The notes under the pieces were generated by a model, which was not told the origin of the DNA, ran no database searches, and worked only from the letters and a program-made list of their open reading frames with translations. Positions 23,301 to 36,080 of a stretch of 64,000 nt of DNA are shown here, piece by piece (position 1 is the stretch's first letter; each line of letters starts with the position of its first letter). The position numbers and the translations under genes were made by a program. Source of the DNA: Rhyacichthys aspro (Eukaryota > Chordata > Actinopteri > Gobiiformes > Rhyacichthyidae); contig CM072168.1 in the NCBI GenBank assembly GCA_036850595.1, positions 10,469,982-10,533,981 on the forward strand, in the 5' to 3' direction.

Positions 23301-26300
23301 TTTATCTCATTTACAATAACAGTTTATAGTCTGCATAGAAACTGAAATCAGGCACTATATGCCCATCTGCTATATTGGCTAAACTGACATAAAAATGGAA
23401 AGGACACAGCATTACAGTGAAAGCAGAGGTGTGAAATAATACATTGACATTGTGTTTGACATAGCAGGTGGTGAGGGGAAAGACGCACCCTGCTGTTCAT
23501 CAAGAGTCATGGATCCCAGCTGTTTGTTTACCACAGACGAGGGGGAATCTGGAACACAAACAAGACCAACTAATCCATCGACACGCCAAACCTACGGCTC
23601 ACACAGTCAAACCGCACAAGGTTACATTTTAGTCTTGTTAAAACAACCAAGGCCAAAGGAAAAAGCAGTGTCAAAAATATCAACTTTTAAGCAAAAGTAG
23701 CAGAGATTAGTGCAAATATGAACAAGAATAAAAAGTAAAGGTTCACAAATGCTCATAACAGCTGCACTACTTCATTAATTAAAGGTGTGCTTAATATAAA
23801 GCAACATAAAAGCAAAAAAATAACAATACATAATACTTAGACCAAAAAAACATTAACCTATAATCTAATGCTTTCGATCACTGCAGTTGATTATCTGTAA
23901 GATTGTACTACATTTAAAGTTAATAGACAACTCACAACAATATTGTGAGTGAACAAGCGTCATTGGACAATTAAAGACAGCAGCCCCTGTTAAGGAATGA
24001 AAAGACTGAAATGAGACCAGGATTGCAGCCCTTTGAATTGTGAATGACACTGTGCACCTCACAGGATTTAGACCCATTTCTGCTTGACTGAATCACTGAA
24101 AATCCTTAAAGGGTTAATGTGTACGCAGGTTACTCAGAGATTTTAAAGATTCTCACTTGCTTGAACCAAACCTGAAGAGTGACTCTCTGGAGACAATGCC
24201 GCATTTTCTATGACTTGGATGAGGAAAATATCTCAGTTCTTCGCAGCAAATCACACAGCGATGAAACATGTTTTTTTTATAACACAACCCCAGAGAACAT
24301 CTACATACTACAGATCTGTTTAACCTGCAATTCACTATGAGTTAGTGATTTGGAGTAAGAGTTACACTGCCATATCTATGTCACAGTTTTAATACTTTCC
24401 ATTTTGTTTATCATTGAAATATGGGAAAGCTAAACAATATTGATTTGAGGTCATTTCACCCAGCAATATAAATGATTACCACTTTAGCTGACTTGAATGA
24501 AAGTGAGATTAAATCAAGAAGATGTGTGTCCATCACATATTAGTGGACCACCACATAAACAATGCACACACTTAGTCAGAGCTTCATACTGAGCGGTGCC
24601 ACTCCAACAGGGAAATTAAAGGTGAAAACCCAAGAAACAAGTCTAGCGATAGCAAAGGAGTGTTATTGAGTGAGAAGCAGAGCAGAAAGTGGAGATGTGA
24701 CAAAGGTTTGAGGAGTTTAAGGTGCATTACTGGACAATGTTAAAGAGTTAGGATTAGTAATTCATTACTTGACTAAGTCCTGCTGTAACCTAAAGTCAGC
24801 TTTGGGGGAAGGAGAAAAGCAGCCCATATGGAGAGATGGTGGCAGTGGGCGAGCGCTCAGAGAGGTGGGTAACCTGTACTGGGTTGCACATCAGCTGCAG
24901 TAGCTCTTTGTGACTGTCTCTCAGAGGCTGCAGTAGAGGAAGTAGAAGAAGAAGAAGAAGCAGCAGCGGCCGCTCGCTGACCCATTCCCGGAGGGTCGGC
25001 CAGCCGGAGTAACCTCTGCAAACGCCTACACACTAAACTTATGGGCAGCCGATGTGGACCGTACTCTGACAAAGAGGCAGAGGAAGAGAGGGAGAGTAAA
25101 TGCACGATTAGAAAGACAGAAGGATGGATGCAAGGAGAGGGCTAGGAGCCGAGTCAGGCAAAAACAGATGAAGAACAGGACAAGAGATCGCTGAGGTAAA
25201 AAGTGAAGTGAGACTGCTGTTTGAGTGGAGTGGCTCCCACACACACACACATTCACAATCACCCCACACAAACTCACTTCATTAAAAACATATGCGTCTT
25301 ACCTGAGAGCGCTGCTTCAGAGGTGGGTGTGGCAGTCGGTGTAGGTGTCCCTGTTGTGTCGCCCTGACTCCTTTGCTCTGAGTCAGGGGAGGATGTGAGT
25401 GGGGATGTGGAGGTGGCCGAACTCTCTACCGAGGACGAGCTTGACGGGGGAGGTGCTGTGACTGTTGATGATGATCCTGAGGAAGAGGAGGAAGTAGATT
25501 TAGGCATTGGAGCAGCAGCGGTGGCAGGACCAGTAGGCCCCTCTGGAGGCTCTGTGTCCAGGGCTCCAACAGTTGAACTGGAGACAGCCCCAGAGGCCGC
25601 TGGTGCACTCGGTGGCCCTTCTGGACGGATAGCTGTTCCTAAATAAATAGAAAAAAAAAACATGTTACAGTTTCTTATTCTAACGAAACATTAAAATTGA
25701 TCTAAATAGGCAACGCTCACACATACAATTTTTTTTACATACAAAAAACATACGTTTTGTATTTATATTTCTCTGTCAATTTCAAAATTCTAAAAGATTG
25801 GGCTTGTGTTATTGAGTATTGAAAGAGACTTAAGAAGACTTAAGATAAAGAAGACACTTCTGTTCATTGCACAGTTGTCTTCACTGATTAATTAATAGAA
25901 AAAAACTGTATGGTGTCCACAACACTATATTTATGTATCAAATCCATTTTTGCACCAATTGAACAATTTTAATTCAATAAAGTGTAAGTTTATAGTACTG
26001 CTAAAGTATAGCAAGTGGGTGGGGCTGATGACATGGAATAAACTGACCCAAGCTGTGATTCAGACCGTGTTTCAGTTCCTAAAACAATATAATCAAGTAG
26101 GTGCAATATTTCATTGATTCACCTCTGGGTCGCGCCTGAGGGCGGGTTCCTCTGCTGCTTTGAGCCTCACTGGCTTCTTCAAACCAACGTGACAACATGT
26201 CGGACATCCTCTGCATCAGAGACACATTTGGACTCTGTTCCCCTGCAAAAAATACAGACAATAACAGGTTTCTTCTTCTCAAAGTGGAACTTGTGATTTT

Positions 26301-29300
26301 GATTGGAACAAGACTGACTAAAAAATAATAGAAAAGTCTTGGTTTCTGAAGAAGCTGCTGTAGTTATATCATAATATATACCTACAAGATTCTGGACAAA
26401 TCTCTGCGTGCGTGTTGATGTGTTGCTGCCAATTCAAAATGAGCTATTATTTTTCATGAAATGGTAAAATGTCTTAATTTCAAAACCTGATATGTTGTTA
26501 ATTTTCTATTTTGAATAAATGTGGTTCTATGAGATTTGCAAATCACTGCATTCTGTTTTTTTTTTACTTTTTACAATGTCCCAGCTTTTTTGGAGCTAGG
26601 TTAGTACGTACCATCTCTCTCCCGCTCACTCTCAGGGCGAGCTCGGGGTCCTGTGTCAGACCAGTCACCTCTCAGACGCAAGCGCTTCATCGGAGGCTGT
26701 CTCAGCTGTGGAAACACACACACAGAAAGATTAGCAGTTTGCCACTCAAATCATCGTCAAAAATAGCCCGGCTGCAAAAGCAAAACACTTCTCATCTCTG
26801 GCAGTGTCCTCTTTAAAGTGACACCACCTCGCATGACTGATGTTGCCTGCAGACCCCCGGCTCCCTCTGCAGGGCAACAGGCTGACAGCCAGGTTTTAAA
26901 GGAGGACCTAGTAACTGCTAGTCATGTCATTATTTGTAGATATGGGATAAGAGTTTTGAGAGGTGGGAAAAGTCTTCATGTGAGTAAATGTTGATGAGAA
27001 CAAGAACCCCAAAATATTGAGACCGCAGGTGGAGCAAAAGGAGATAGTTGTTCCCCCTCTTTGCCCAGAACTATTTTGGGTAGTGCAGCACAGTCTGTTC
27101 TGTATTTGGAAAGGAATGTGTATGGTGGATGCATCTCAACACAGCTGAACCCACCACAAAGCTTTAAAACAGTCACACCATGATCCAGCACAATTAGTCA
27201 TATGTGAAGTCAAGCACTCATCATAAGCAGATTTCTCTCATTTATCAGATATCTACAGTACTCAACAAGTGTGTGGGTTCAAAGTTTGCAGTTTAGTTTT
27301 GTGTTTATTTTTGCTTTGCTATCTTCAGTGGGTCAACAAGATTTAGTGTTGTCATGTGGACATTGCAAGTTGCATTTTCAGATTTTCAGCTAATTTAAAA
27401 AAAGTATGATTGCAACTAAAGGTAAACACCAGGAGTGCCCTTTCCAAGCTAGAAGAGAGCATAGCAGTGATAAGGCATGATTTGAAGAGGCTCCTTGCCC
27501 CGTCCCTTGCCCTCACCTCTTCCCTTCTCTCCTCAGAGGGGCCTTTCAGCTCTCGAGCCTGGTCATCTTTGGGGTCAAACAGATAGATGTAGTCAGACGA
27601 GTAGCTGACCAGCACCTCCTGTCCGTCCTCGCTGTAGCACAGTGAGGTCACTCTGCACGACTTATTGGACAGATGAGCCGGAACGAACCTCACACACATA
27701 CCCGTATTCACGCGGCCCATGTAGTTACCTGCAGACAAATATAAGATCTGAGCTCACTTTCAGAGAGGTTATCGACATTGACTGTTGCTATTATACAGGG
27801 ACACTGTCCAGACTATTCATGCTATACAGAATTTTCATTTTCAACTTCAGTATTTTGTATTTTAGTATTTATCAGTTTATATTCATTAAGACAGTTCCTG
27901 TTGAAAGGCTGATTGTGTATGGTAGTACAGAGACAAACCTCTTTAGCCCTACATTACCTATAAAGCAATGACTTGTTAGAAAATGTTGATAAAGGTTACT
28001 TGTGTATTAGTTAAAACAATAAAGTATCTTAATAAAGGCATGTCCCATCCAGGTGTAGTTTACCTGTAGCTCTTGTGCCCAGCAGACGTCTGTCATAAAT
28101 GCGCACTGAGCTGTCAGAGCAGCCCACTGCCAGATAGTAGGGCGTCAGTGGGGAAATTGAGATCGAGGTTGCTGCCCTCCGACAGTTTATCAGGATGTCC
28201 TGAAATGAAACCAAAAAGCATTAAAGTGAACTAAACTTAACAAAAAAATAATATCTAAAACTAAAATTAAAAAAAATAATATCAAAAGTCACATTTAAGT
28301 TCATTACAGGGCTGTAACTGCAAGGTCAGGGAATTAAAAACACAGGTAAACAGTCTGGTAACACTATTAAAGTCACAGACATTGATCTCGAAATATGAAA
28401 AGATGCTGCGCAATTGAGCAGAACCTCTCTCTCATATACACAAAAACAGACAATCTCACGCGCACATCCACTCTCCCATCAGGCTGCCAGCTTCCACTGA
28501 TGTAGTCTGGCCTAAAGCCAAACAACACTTTCTCAGACTGTGTCCCCATCAGGACTGCGCTCTAGAGACATAAAGCTGTTCATGAAGACAGCAGCTTTGA
28601 GGAAAAGAAGATTTGATTGTTGCGAGACCAATAACAGTCACAAAGGTCTGTAACTGATCTAAAGGATACAATGCTGTACAAAGAGTCAATAAACACACTA
28701 CAAAAGCTGATTAAAAGTAAAATGACAAAATCACAGGGTCATACATCTTTGCAGTCTTCTTTAGTGCAGCTTGTCTTCGTGCGGAGATCAAACCATCGAA
28801 CAGTGCCATCTTCTCCACAGGACAAAAATGTGTAGGGGTCATTTGGGACAGTCATAATCTAAAAAATAAAAAAGAGTTTTACATGAAAAGGCAGATAACA
28901 TAAAAATGCTATCTGTAGTTCAACTCAACCACTGACTAACCTCGTACGCTGTTCCATAATGGCAGGTGAACTGGCATTGTCGATTGTACTCAGCACTCTT
29001 CTCTGTGTGGGTGTAATAGATGATACCATCACCAGAGCAGGACACTATCTCCTGATCATTTGTGTGGGGCATGAATTTTGCACTGAAAATATTTGCCCGA
29101 TGACCTGAACGTATCGACTTCTTAACCTAAATGAAAGAATATAATAAAATAAATATAAGACAAAAAGTATGTCACACTCCTCTCCTTCACAGTAGTAACA
29201 CTAGATGGCTTACCTTTTTGTTGTATGGGTTTGTAATAACCAAAAAGGTGTCGTCTGACCCTGACAGAATGTACTCTCCCGTGTCGTTCCATGAAATAGT

Positions 29301-32024
29301 GTTAACCTGCACACACAAAACGCTTTTGCTTGCATCTAGTAATTTGTCTCACAGCTGCAAATTGTATATGAAGATAGATTACACAAGTTGTCCGACAGTC
29401 ACCACTTGTTTCTATCATTTTTATTCATTAGTCCAGAAGTAAGTCTAAAGTAGAGCACGCATAATTCAATTGCCTCTTTGCCGTAGCGCTTTGGATCAAT
29501 ATTTCATTAACACCTGTCTGTTGCAACCTCATTGTTGCTATTGTCGCACTGGAGCTTTTCATGGTCACCAAACAACACTAATCACAATGCAAAAAAGGCT
29601 TTCTATAAGGATATATCATGACAGATGTTTACTAAATCAACCAGTCATCAATATTAAGAAGCTGTCTGAGCAAATGGCAACAAAAACTACAATAACTGCA
29701 ATGGTAATATATGAAAAGGATAATGCCATACAGTTTCATTTTAATTTGAAAACTTTTACTGTCACATGATCGAAATTCATAAGATTCGTCGTAAGTGTCC
29801 AGGATATAGCATGTGTTGCTAAGATTGTGCTCTATTTATCTGAACATTTATATGTATACATGCCGCTTGAGCAAAAAAGGAATAAAAATAAGTTGTTTAG
29901 AGTTAACAGAGCTAATAGTGTTGACTGAATGTAATTATTGGCCAAAACTAAAGCTAAAGTCTTTTAATGCAAAAAATAACTGTTATAAATGTAAATGTTT
30001 TATTGGGCAGTAATGGCTAATTTGGTTTTCTATGCTGCAGAATGTTGAGAAAAAGAGATTGCAGGAGCGTTGAAAAACTAATAGAGAGGGCTGGTTCAAC
30101 AATAGGTATTAGTGAAGCAACAGACACACAACAGAACGGATGCTATACTGAACAACATGGTCAATCCTCTGCATCTGGCTTTTGAACAATAGAGAACAGA
30201 CAGTTAATTTGCTTTTTAATTTATGTGAATAGACCTTATAACTGAATGTCCCATCAGAGGTTAGTGAAGTTGAATTGAATTAAAAGATAAAATAAATGCA
30301 ATAAAATAATATTTTTATATGTATTAAGGCAGACATTTAACTGTAGCTCTCCTGTTACGTGAACACTGTGCTTGTTTTGGGGTATTGGATGGACTGAATG
30401 CTGCTGATAGTGTGACAGGACGTGTGACCGTTATGTTAGCTTCAGGTTTCTCAGAGACATTAACAACCTGACCTAACCAAAGATCTGCTGCTCGTCCGAC
30501 ACCAAAGCTTCACAAACAAACTGTGGAAAAGTGAAAAAGGCAATACACGTTTACATCATAAAAAGGCAAAATACTTACGCAGCCATCGTGGACGTTAAGC
30601 GTGGATTCAAGTTTAAGCCTCTGGACAAACTCTCTTCTACCTGCAAGAAATAAAAAATCAAAAATCTTAAACCTTTATACAATGCTTACATGTTTAAAGG
30701 GCACGAGTGTGTCTTCAGTGGAGACAGTGTATACTTTAGCCTTGTAATTGTCACAGTGAGGTTTCCTTCTATTGACGTGCACTAGCATGTTTTAATATCT
30801 TGGAGTACTTTATCATCCTGAAGAGTCACTTGGCTAAAATTAGTGAAGTGTTAATGTGAAATGAGTTTGCTGTCAAACACAAAACCACATAACAGGTTTA
30901 AACAAATACTGCATAAAATATACCAACGTATTTTAACTTGCTGTATCTGGAGCTGATATCTTTTGGACAGTCTTTGGCTATAAAATAATGCAAGGCTGAA
31001 AAGTATGTACAGGTTTTAATCCAGACTTTTTACCAGTGGTGTCTTGGTCCAGATATGTATGAACACATGTGCCTTTATCCCCTGCCTCGTACTTTTATTT
31101 ATTAGTTAATTTCCACATACAAACTGCTACCATGACACTTCTTTAACTGTATTATTTCATCATGTAAACAAGAGCCAACATCCTCATTAACACAGTTTGG
31201 AAAGGCCTTTATGATCAGAAGGATCAATTTACATAAATGCACATGTCAGTGGGCACCAACCGAAGAACACTACATGCTGGCCCCACCGTTTTGTGCCAAA
31301 TATATCTTTCAAGTGCGCTTGCCAACACATCAGACTGCGAGTCCTCTGCAAACACAATAACAGCACTAAGGGTATTGCAGCCGAGCTAAAAACAGCACAT
31401 CCCCTCAACAGGTTTATAAACCTTTGTAAACAGATCAAACAACAGAAAAGTCTTATGAATATCTATGTAAGAGCAGTCCACTGAGGTTACTCCAACATTA
31501 TATTTAAAAAAAAAAAAAACATGCAACATAGTATTGCAGTTTACTTTGACATCGTCCCTTGCTGCTTTTTGGTTTGAAACCACTTGCTAATAAAGCTTTC
31601 TGTGGCTTCATCAACTACATCAGCTACACAACTGATTGCAGTTTGTAAATTTGGGATACCACATTAATAGAAAAAAACATTTGTCTCTGACTCTAACAGG
31701 ATGCTGGGATAATATAATCCAATTGTTTTATACTTGGTTAGCTAAGGTGTTTTATGTTAAATGTAATTTACAAACACTAACAGAGTGTTGACCTTTTGGA
31801 GATGGAGCAGCTCCTTTTATTGAGAGAAATGCTTGTCAGTTCATATGCCTCCGGACCCACTGACCCACTGCAGCAGCCTTGTGCACCTAAAATAACACTG
31901 TTATCATTAGCATTGGGGAGAGTATTTTGCTCTTACCTAAATAGTTGGTCCTGATGGTGTAAGGCTCGCTGTATCCAATTACGCGTTTGTTAACGTCCCA
32001 AACCAGGTTTCCTGAACAGGACAT
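20347..32024 (-). CDS. dcaf6: DDB1- and CUL4-associated factor 6 (WD40, IQ motif)
   Basis: About 20 exons span 11.7 kb; start ATG at 32024, stop TAG at 20347-20349. Exon 1 is 31937-32024 and exon 2 30579-30640; later coding blocks lie near 29308, 29127, 28860, 28202, 27730, 26707, 26244, 25640, 25068, 23553, 22837, 22414, 22228, 21294, 21012, 20750, 20600 and 20405. The N-terminal half has WD40 blades (SWNDTGEYILSGSDDT, GHRANIFSAKF, FLSCGEDGTVRWFD, YLAVGCSDSSVRIYDRR). A long Ser/Pro/Glu-rich linker follows, then an IQ motif (AARIQELFRRRKERREME), then two more blades (MSGSDCGHIFIWDRHTAEH, SSGIDYDIKIWSP). It ends in an acidic tail. DCAF6 (NRIP/IQWD1) is a CUL4-DDB1 substrate receptor and nuclear-receptor cofactor that binds calmodulin. 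Exons at 24873-25068 and 23489-23553 match alternatively used human segments. Confidence 0.95.
30030..30260 (+). mobile_element. LINE 3' fragment in dcaf6 intron
   Basis: The plus strand reads as a degraded LINE ORF tail (KLIERAGSTIGISEAT-like) followed by a segment nearly identical to the LINE remnant at 5880-6530 (shared cacaacag-acggatgctatactgaacaacatgg). Only the 3' portion is present, as is usual for 5'-truncated insertions. It sits inside intron 2 of dcaf6, opposite in sense to the gene. Confidence 0.55.
30641..31936 (-). other. dcaf6 intron 1
   Basis: Non-coding interval between the first two coding exons of dcaf6. A poly-A run lies at about 31505-31520. No gene, repeat end or RNA gene was recognised. 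Confidence 0.6.
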
Positions 32025-32979
32025 TGTGACCGAGAGTGAATTTTAATTAACAATAACATTGAAACTAAGCTAACCCTTTACTGTTGATGTCGCCTTTTAT
32101 TTATTCTTCGGTTTTGCTATTGACACTTTGTCAAGAAAATTCCAACATCAGCGAACAGCGACACGTAACGTTGACATTTCTTGCAAAATGCATAGAGACA
32201 CGGTCCTTTCCTGTGTCCTCCCGACTTCAAGCTGACAGAAGCCCACTCTCGGGACAGCTATATCCCGTCCTGCACTGTCCTGCTAGCGCCTGGCCTGGTG
32301 CATTTCTGCAATCAGCGGTCAGCTGTACGCAGACAACGCGATATTATCCGTGTTTTTGGTTGGCTTAGCGCTCGGTGCGCTCGATCTGTAAAGCAGGACA
32401 TTGTCAGGCAGGTGGAGTTGGGAGAAAATAGCGTGTATGTTTTTTAGTCTAATAACACCAGTAAAAACGTTTGGAATAAATAGTATAATATAATAATTAA
32501 TATTTTTTCCTGTTTATGATAATGCTAGAAGCTGAATACGTATAAAATAAGCATGTGCATTTTGTTTGAACAAGTGTAAAAAAACAAAAAAACAAAAACA
32601 AAAACGGGATACACCGGGAAACAAATGTTGGGAACCCAGCTCGACCAATCAGTTCTGGCTTCTCACTGGGCTAACCAATCAGAATCAAAATACAAGTGGC
32701 CCCGCCCCTGGCGGTAGGTTGCAGTGTGCAGAATGTCACCTCATCTCGCGGTCAGAGAGCGTTAGCAGCGTTAGCATGTTCTTGCTGTGGCTGGAAGGTC
32801 GACAGTAGGACAGCTGCATCCTCGCTTATTCGGTCACCTGACTATTGTTCCCTGTCTCGGTTGCAAGGCACAGGATAATTATTATTTCATCCACTGGCCT
32901 TTTAGTGAGTCATTTGCGTGGTAATTGTAAAGAGCTAGTTTCGGGCGCTTGTTTTTGTCTCCATATTAGCTTTACAATC
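32025..32979. promoter_or_regulatory. Bidirectional promoter between dcaf6 and mpc2
   Basis: The start codons of dcaf6 (minus) and mpc2 (plus) are 955 bp apart and divergent. Near the mpc2 side there are two CCAAT boxes 30 bp apart (ccaatc at 32645-32650 and 32675-32680) followed by a GC box (ccccgcccc around 32700-32708). This is the classic NF-Y plus Sp1 arrangement of TATA-less housekeeping promoters. DCAF6 and MPC2 are also divergent neighbours in human, so the shared promoter is probably ancient. Confidence 0.6.
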
Positions 32980-34790
32980 ATGGCTGCGCTCAGAGCGTCC
33001 TATCACAGGATTCTGGACCGGATTGAGCACATACTGCCTGCCAAACTGAGACCTCTTTACAATCATCCTGCAGGTATTCCAGAGTTCATTGTCATCTAAA
33101 AAATAAGAGCAACTTTTAATGTGTGGTGCTCTCGCCCTACCAAACACTGTGCGTCTAGTCTGTTTTACGACTGTCAGATTGTGGTATGTTTCTTTCACTT
33201 CTGCTAACCGGCGTGACTCCTGTCTTGTCTTGTGCGTTCCGTGTTAATTGTGTATGCGATCATTATCTTCTGGTTTAAAAAGAGCTAGGGATTGTGCTCA
33301 TAACATCTAAAAGCTGTGTCTAGGCACTATAGACTTTCTCTGTCTAAGAACGACCCAGGCGGTGACATGTGCATTATATGTGTTTAGTAATGGGGTAGAG
33401 AGATGTTGGCATAAAAAGAAGAACCTAGAAAAAACAACACTGAATCTAGCTTCATCCATACATGCAATATGCAAGAAACTACTGATGGATGTATTCAGAA
33501 CATTAAAAAAATGAAATAGAAACACTTAATAGGATTAACTAGGGGCTAAATAGTAAAGTTAAATCTATGCTGTCCTTTGAACAAATTAATTACTGTTCCA
33601 TCCAGTAAAATCAAAACAACACCATATGTGCACAGATTAACAGATAACTACACAGTGATTAAAGATAGTGATAAAGTCTGGTTGTTGTTTGGTCTGACCC
33701 AAGGGTACTGGGGCTGTTGTTGTCAAGGGCAACTTTCTGACAGGTACAAAGAGGCGGGGACCAGGGCCAACTCCCTCCAAGATCAATTAACACACGTCCT
33801 GCTTCCGTTTGGCTTGCAACGTTTGTAGAGAAATGTTAAAAGGAGAGACCAGAACAGCAGCATTTTATGTTCCTCCCTCTTCCACTTTTTCTTCCACCAT
33901 TTTTGTAGTGCTTTTCCAAGAAGTTAGGATACATGTTTGACAGATTCTCGTCCATAGCTATTAATGTTGCAGAGCCTGGGAAGATTACAATGATCATATT
34001 TTGATAGATTTTGAAGATTGTCAACACATAGCAATCCAATGGTATAGCTGTATTAAATAACAGATGTTCTATTTTGCACTATAGGTCCAAAAACTGTTTT
34101 CTTCTGGGCACCAGTGTTTAAATGGGTAAGTTCTTTTTGAAATCTTTGTTCATCTACAACCTGATATAATTGTTTGTGTTTGGTATATTCAGGTACTAGT
34201 ATGAAGTTCAACTGTTGTACCGTATCTTTTTTTTGCTCTTCAGGGTTTAGTTTTTGCTGGGTTGGCTGATATGACAAGACCAGCAGACAAACTTAGCACT
34301 TCTCAGTCAGGAGTGCTTACAGCCACAGGTAAGGTGGAGTAAACTGATTAAAAAAAAAAAACATCTTGAACTTAACTAAATATTGTTCAGGACAATGTGT
34401 GTCAAAGGTTGTGTAATGCATTTACTCTTGCAATATGTCTCTTCAAACAGATCTTATCAGTTACTTTTTAGCCAAAACATAGACTTGGCTCTGGTGGACT
34501 TTAGTGTGCTTAACCTTCACATTTTTCCTTTTGCTCAGGGCTGATATGGTCCAGATATTCGTTAGTGATTATCCCAAAAAACTGGAATCTTTTTGCGGTC
34601 AACTTCTTTGTTGGCAGCGCAGGTGCCTCCCAGCTTTACAGGATTTGGAGGTTTGTGCTGAAAACAAGACTGACTGATGACCAATGTCTTATACCTATAA
34701 ATGGACTTTATCTTAAAACAGTGTATTTATATGTTTTACAGGTATGAGCAGGACAAAAAGGCTGAAGCAAAAGAGGCTGCCGAGTCCTGA
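32980..34790 (+). CDS. mpc2: Mitochondrial pyruvate carrier 2
   Basis: Five exons: 32980-33073, 34085-34125, 34244-34328, 34539-34650 and 34742-34790, giving about 126 residues, the normal family length. Start ATG is in aatcATGGCTGCG. The product is MAALRASYHRILDRIE, then PLYNHPAGPKTVFFWAP, WGLVFAGLADMTRPADKLS, and IWSRYSLVIIPKNWNLF, with the NFFVGSAGASQLYRIWRYEQ end seen in MPC2. Two or three short membrane helices are evident. MPC2 pairs with MPC1 in the inner mitochondrial membrane to import pyruvate. The short acidic/Lys tail (EAKEAAES) differs from the human end. No break was seen. Confidence 0.96.
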
Positions 34791-35604
34791 GTGCTTTTCT
34801 GCTGCCAACTCTCCACAGTGGTGGGCTGAAAGAGAGACAGTACAAAGGGCACCTAATCTGCCCCTTCTTCTAATCTACTTAACATCCATGCCATAACCAT
34901 TATCTCACCACAACAAGCCTGTTTTCCCTGTTGGAAATGTGCACTTTTTCTTAAGTTTCAAATTTCCTCAGGGTTTCATAGAACATTTTTAACTTTTGTC
35001 AACACGGCAGTCATTAGCGCACAAATAGGACTTGTTTTATACAAGTGTTTTGATTGTACATTAATTTTCATGCTTTACATTTTACGCATTAGTTTGGGAA
35101 GTTTTTGCTGTTTCCATATTTTTTCATCTTTACCTCTTGCAATAAGTTCCCAAAAAAGTAACTTGGATATGTGTTGAACATGTTAATATTTCCCAATGAA
35201 ATTTAAGGATGTTATCACTTTACTTATTTATAATTTCAGTAACTATACCTCAAAAATTAAATGAAATGTAACATAATTTTGTGGCTTTTACTACTTGAGT
35301 GTAAACAAATACTAATTTAACATTCACTGCAGTCCATTTTTTCTTGTATAGATAAAAGGAAATATGATTGTGTTAGGAATGTTTATAGAAATGCCACTTG
35401 AGCACCTTTTAATGTTATTTGAGTCAAAAAGTGTCTCTTTGATATCAAAACCGTGTCTTTTTTAAGTGTTGTAAGCATTTACCCTGACATGACATTTTCA
35501 CTGTAATACATTTTAATCACCATTTTTATTTAAATTACTAACTAAAGATTGAAGATTGAATACTGTATTGACTGGCTCTGTGGCTACATAATGGTTGTGA
35601 TGTT

Positions 35605-35610
35605 AATAAA
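35605..35610 (+). terminator. mpc2 polyadenylation signal
   Basis: AATAAA in tgttaataaacc, about 815 bp past the mpc2 stop. The intervening 34791-35604 is AT-rich 3' UTR with no other gene seen. Other AATAAA-like hexamers could also be used. Confidence 0.5.
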
Positions 35611-36051
35611 CCTTGTTAAATTCCCAAGTCTTAGTCTAGCAATGTACTTACAAGCAAAGTACTTATAATTTAAGACCTGTGTACATTTTGTCATGTCCAC
35701 TGCTAAACAGTAAGACTCTTACAGTGTGAACCCACTGAAATAAGGTTACTAAATTATATTGCAAGCAATAGCCTTTTTCTGATGCTTATGTAAAAATGTT
35801 CCAATTTTTTTTTAATTGCTTAGTAATTGAGGTATTTGAATGGTGACATTTATATAAGTCAGCCGCGTTATAGGTTTCTCATTCACCTTGTGCCCAATGT
35901 TCCCCCTTCAAACAAAGCCACACCACAACTAAATTATATCTAGTTGAAAGTTGAAGGTGTTCCCAAATTACAACACTAACTTTATCCAGGACCACAAATC
36001 AAGCTTTTAAGATTATCAAAAATAAAGACAAATAATGATAAACCACAAAAG

Positions 36052-36057
36052 TTTATT
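36052..36057 (-). terminator. rpl24 polyadenylation signal
   Basis: The plus strand reads tttatt, which is AATAAA on the coding strand, about 24 bp past the rpl24 stop codon. A very short 3' UTR is typical of ribosomal protein genes. Confidence 0.7.
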
Positions 36058-36080
36058 CACAACCACAAACAATATCAGGT

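Noticed and set aside
25395..25646. Plus-strand acidic open frame (83 codons)
   Set aside because: It is the antisense shadow of the Ser/Pro-rich dcaf6 exon.
28460..28565. Possible extra dcaf6 exon between two WD40 exons
   Set aside because: Acceptor-like and donor-like ends exist, but all three frames contain stops and the flanking exons already join exactly as in human.
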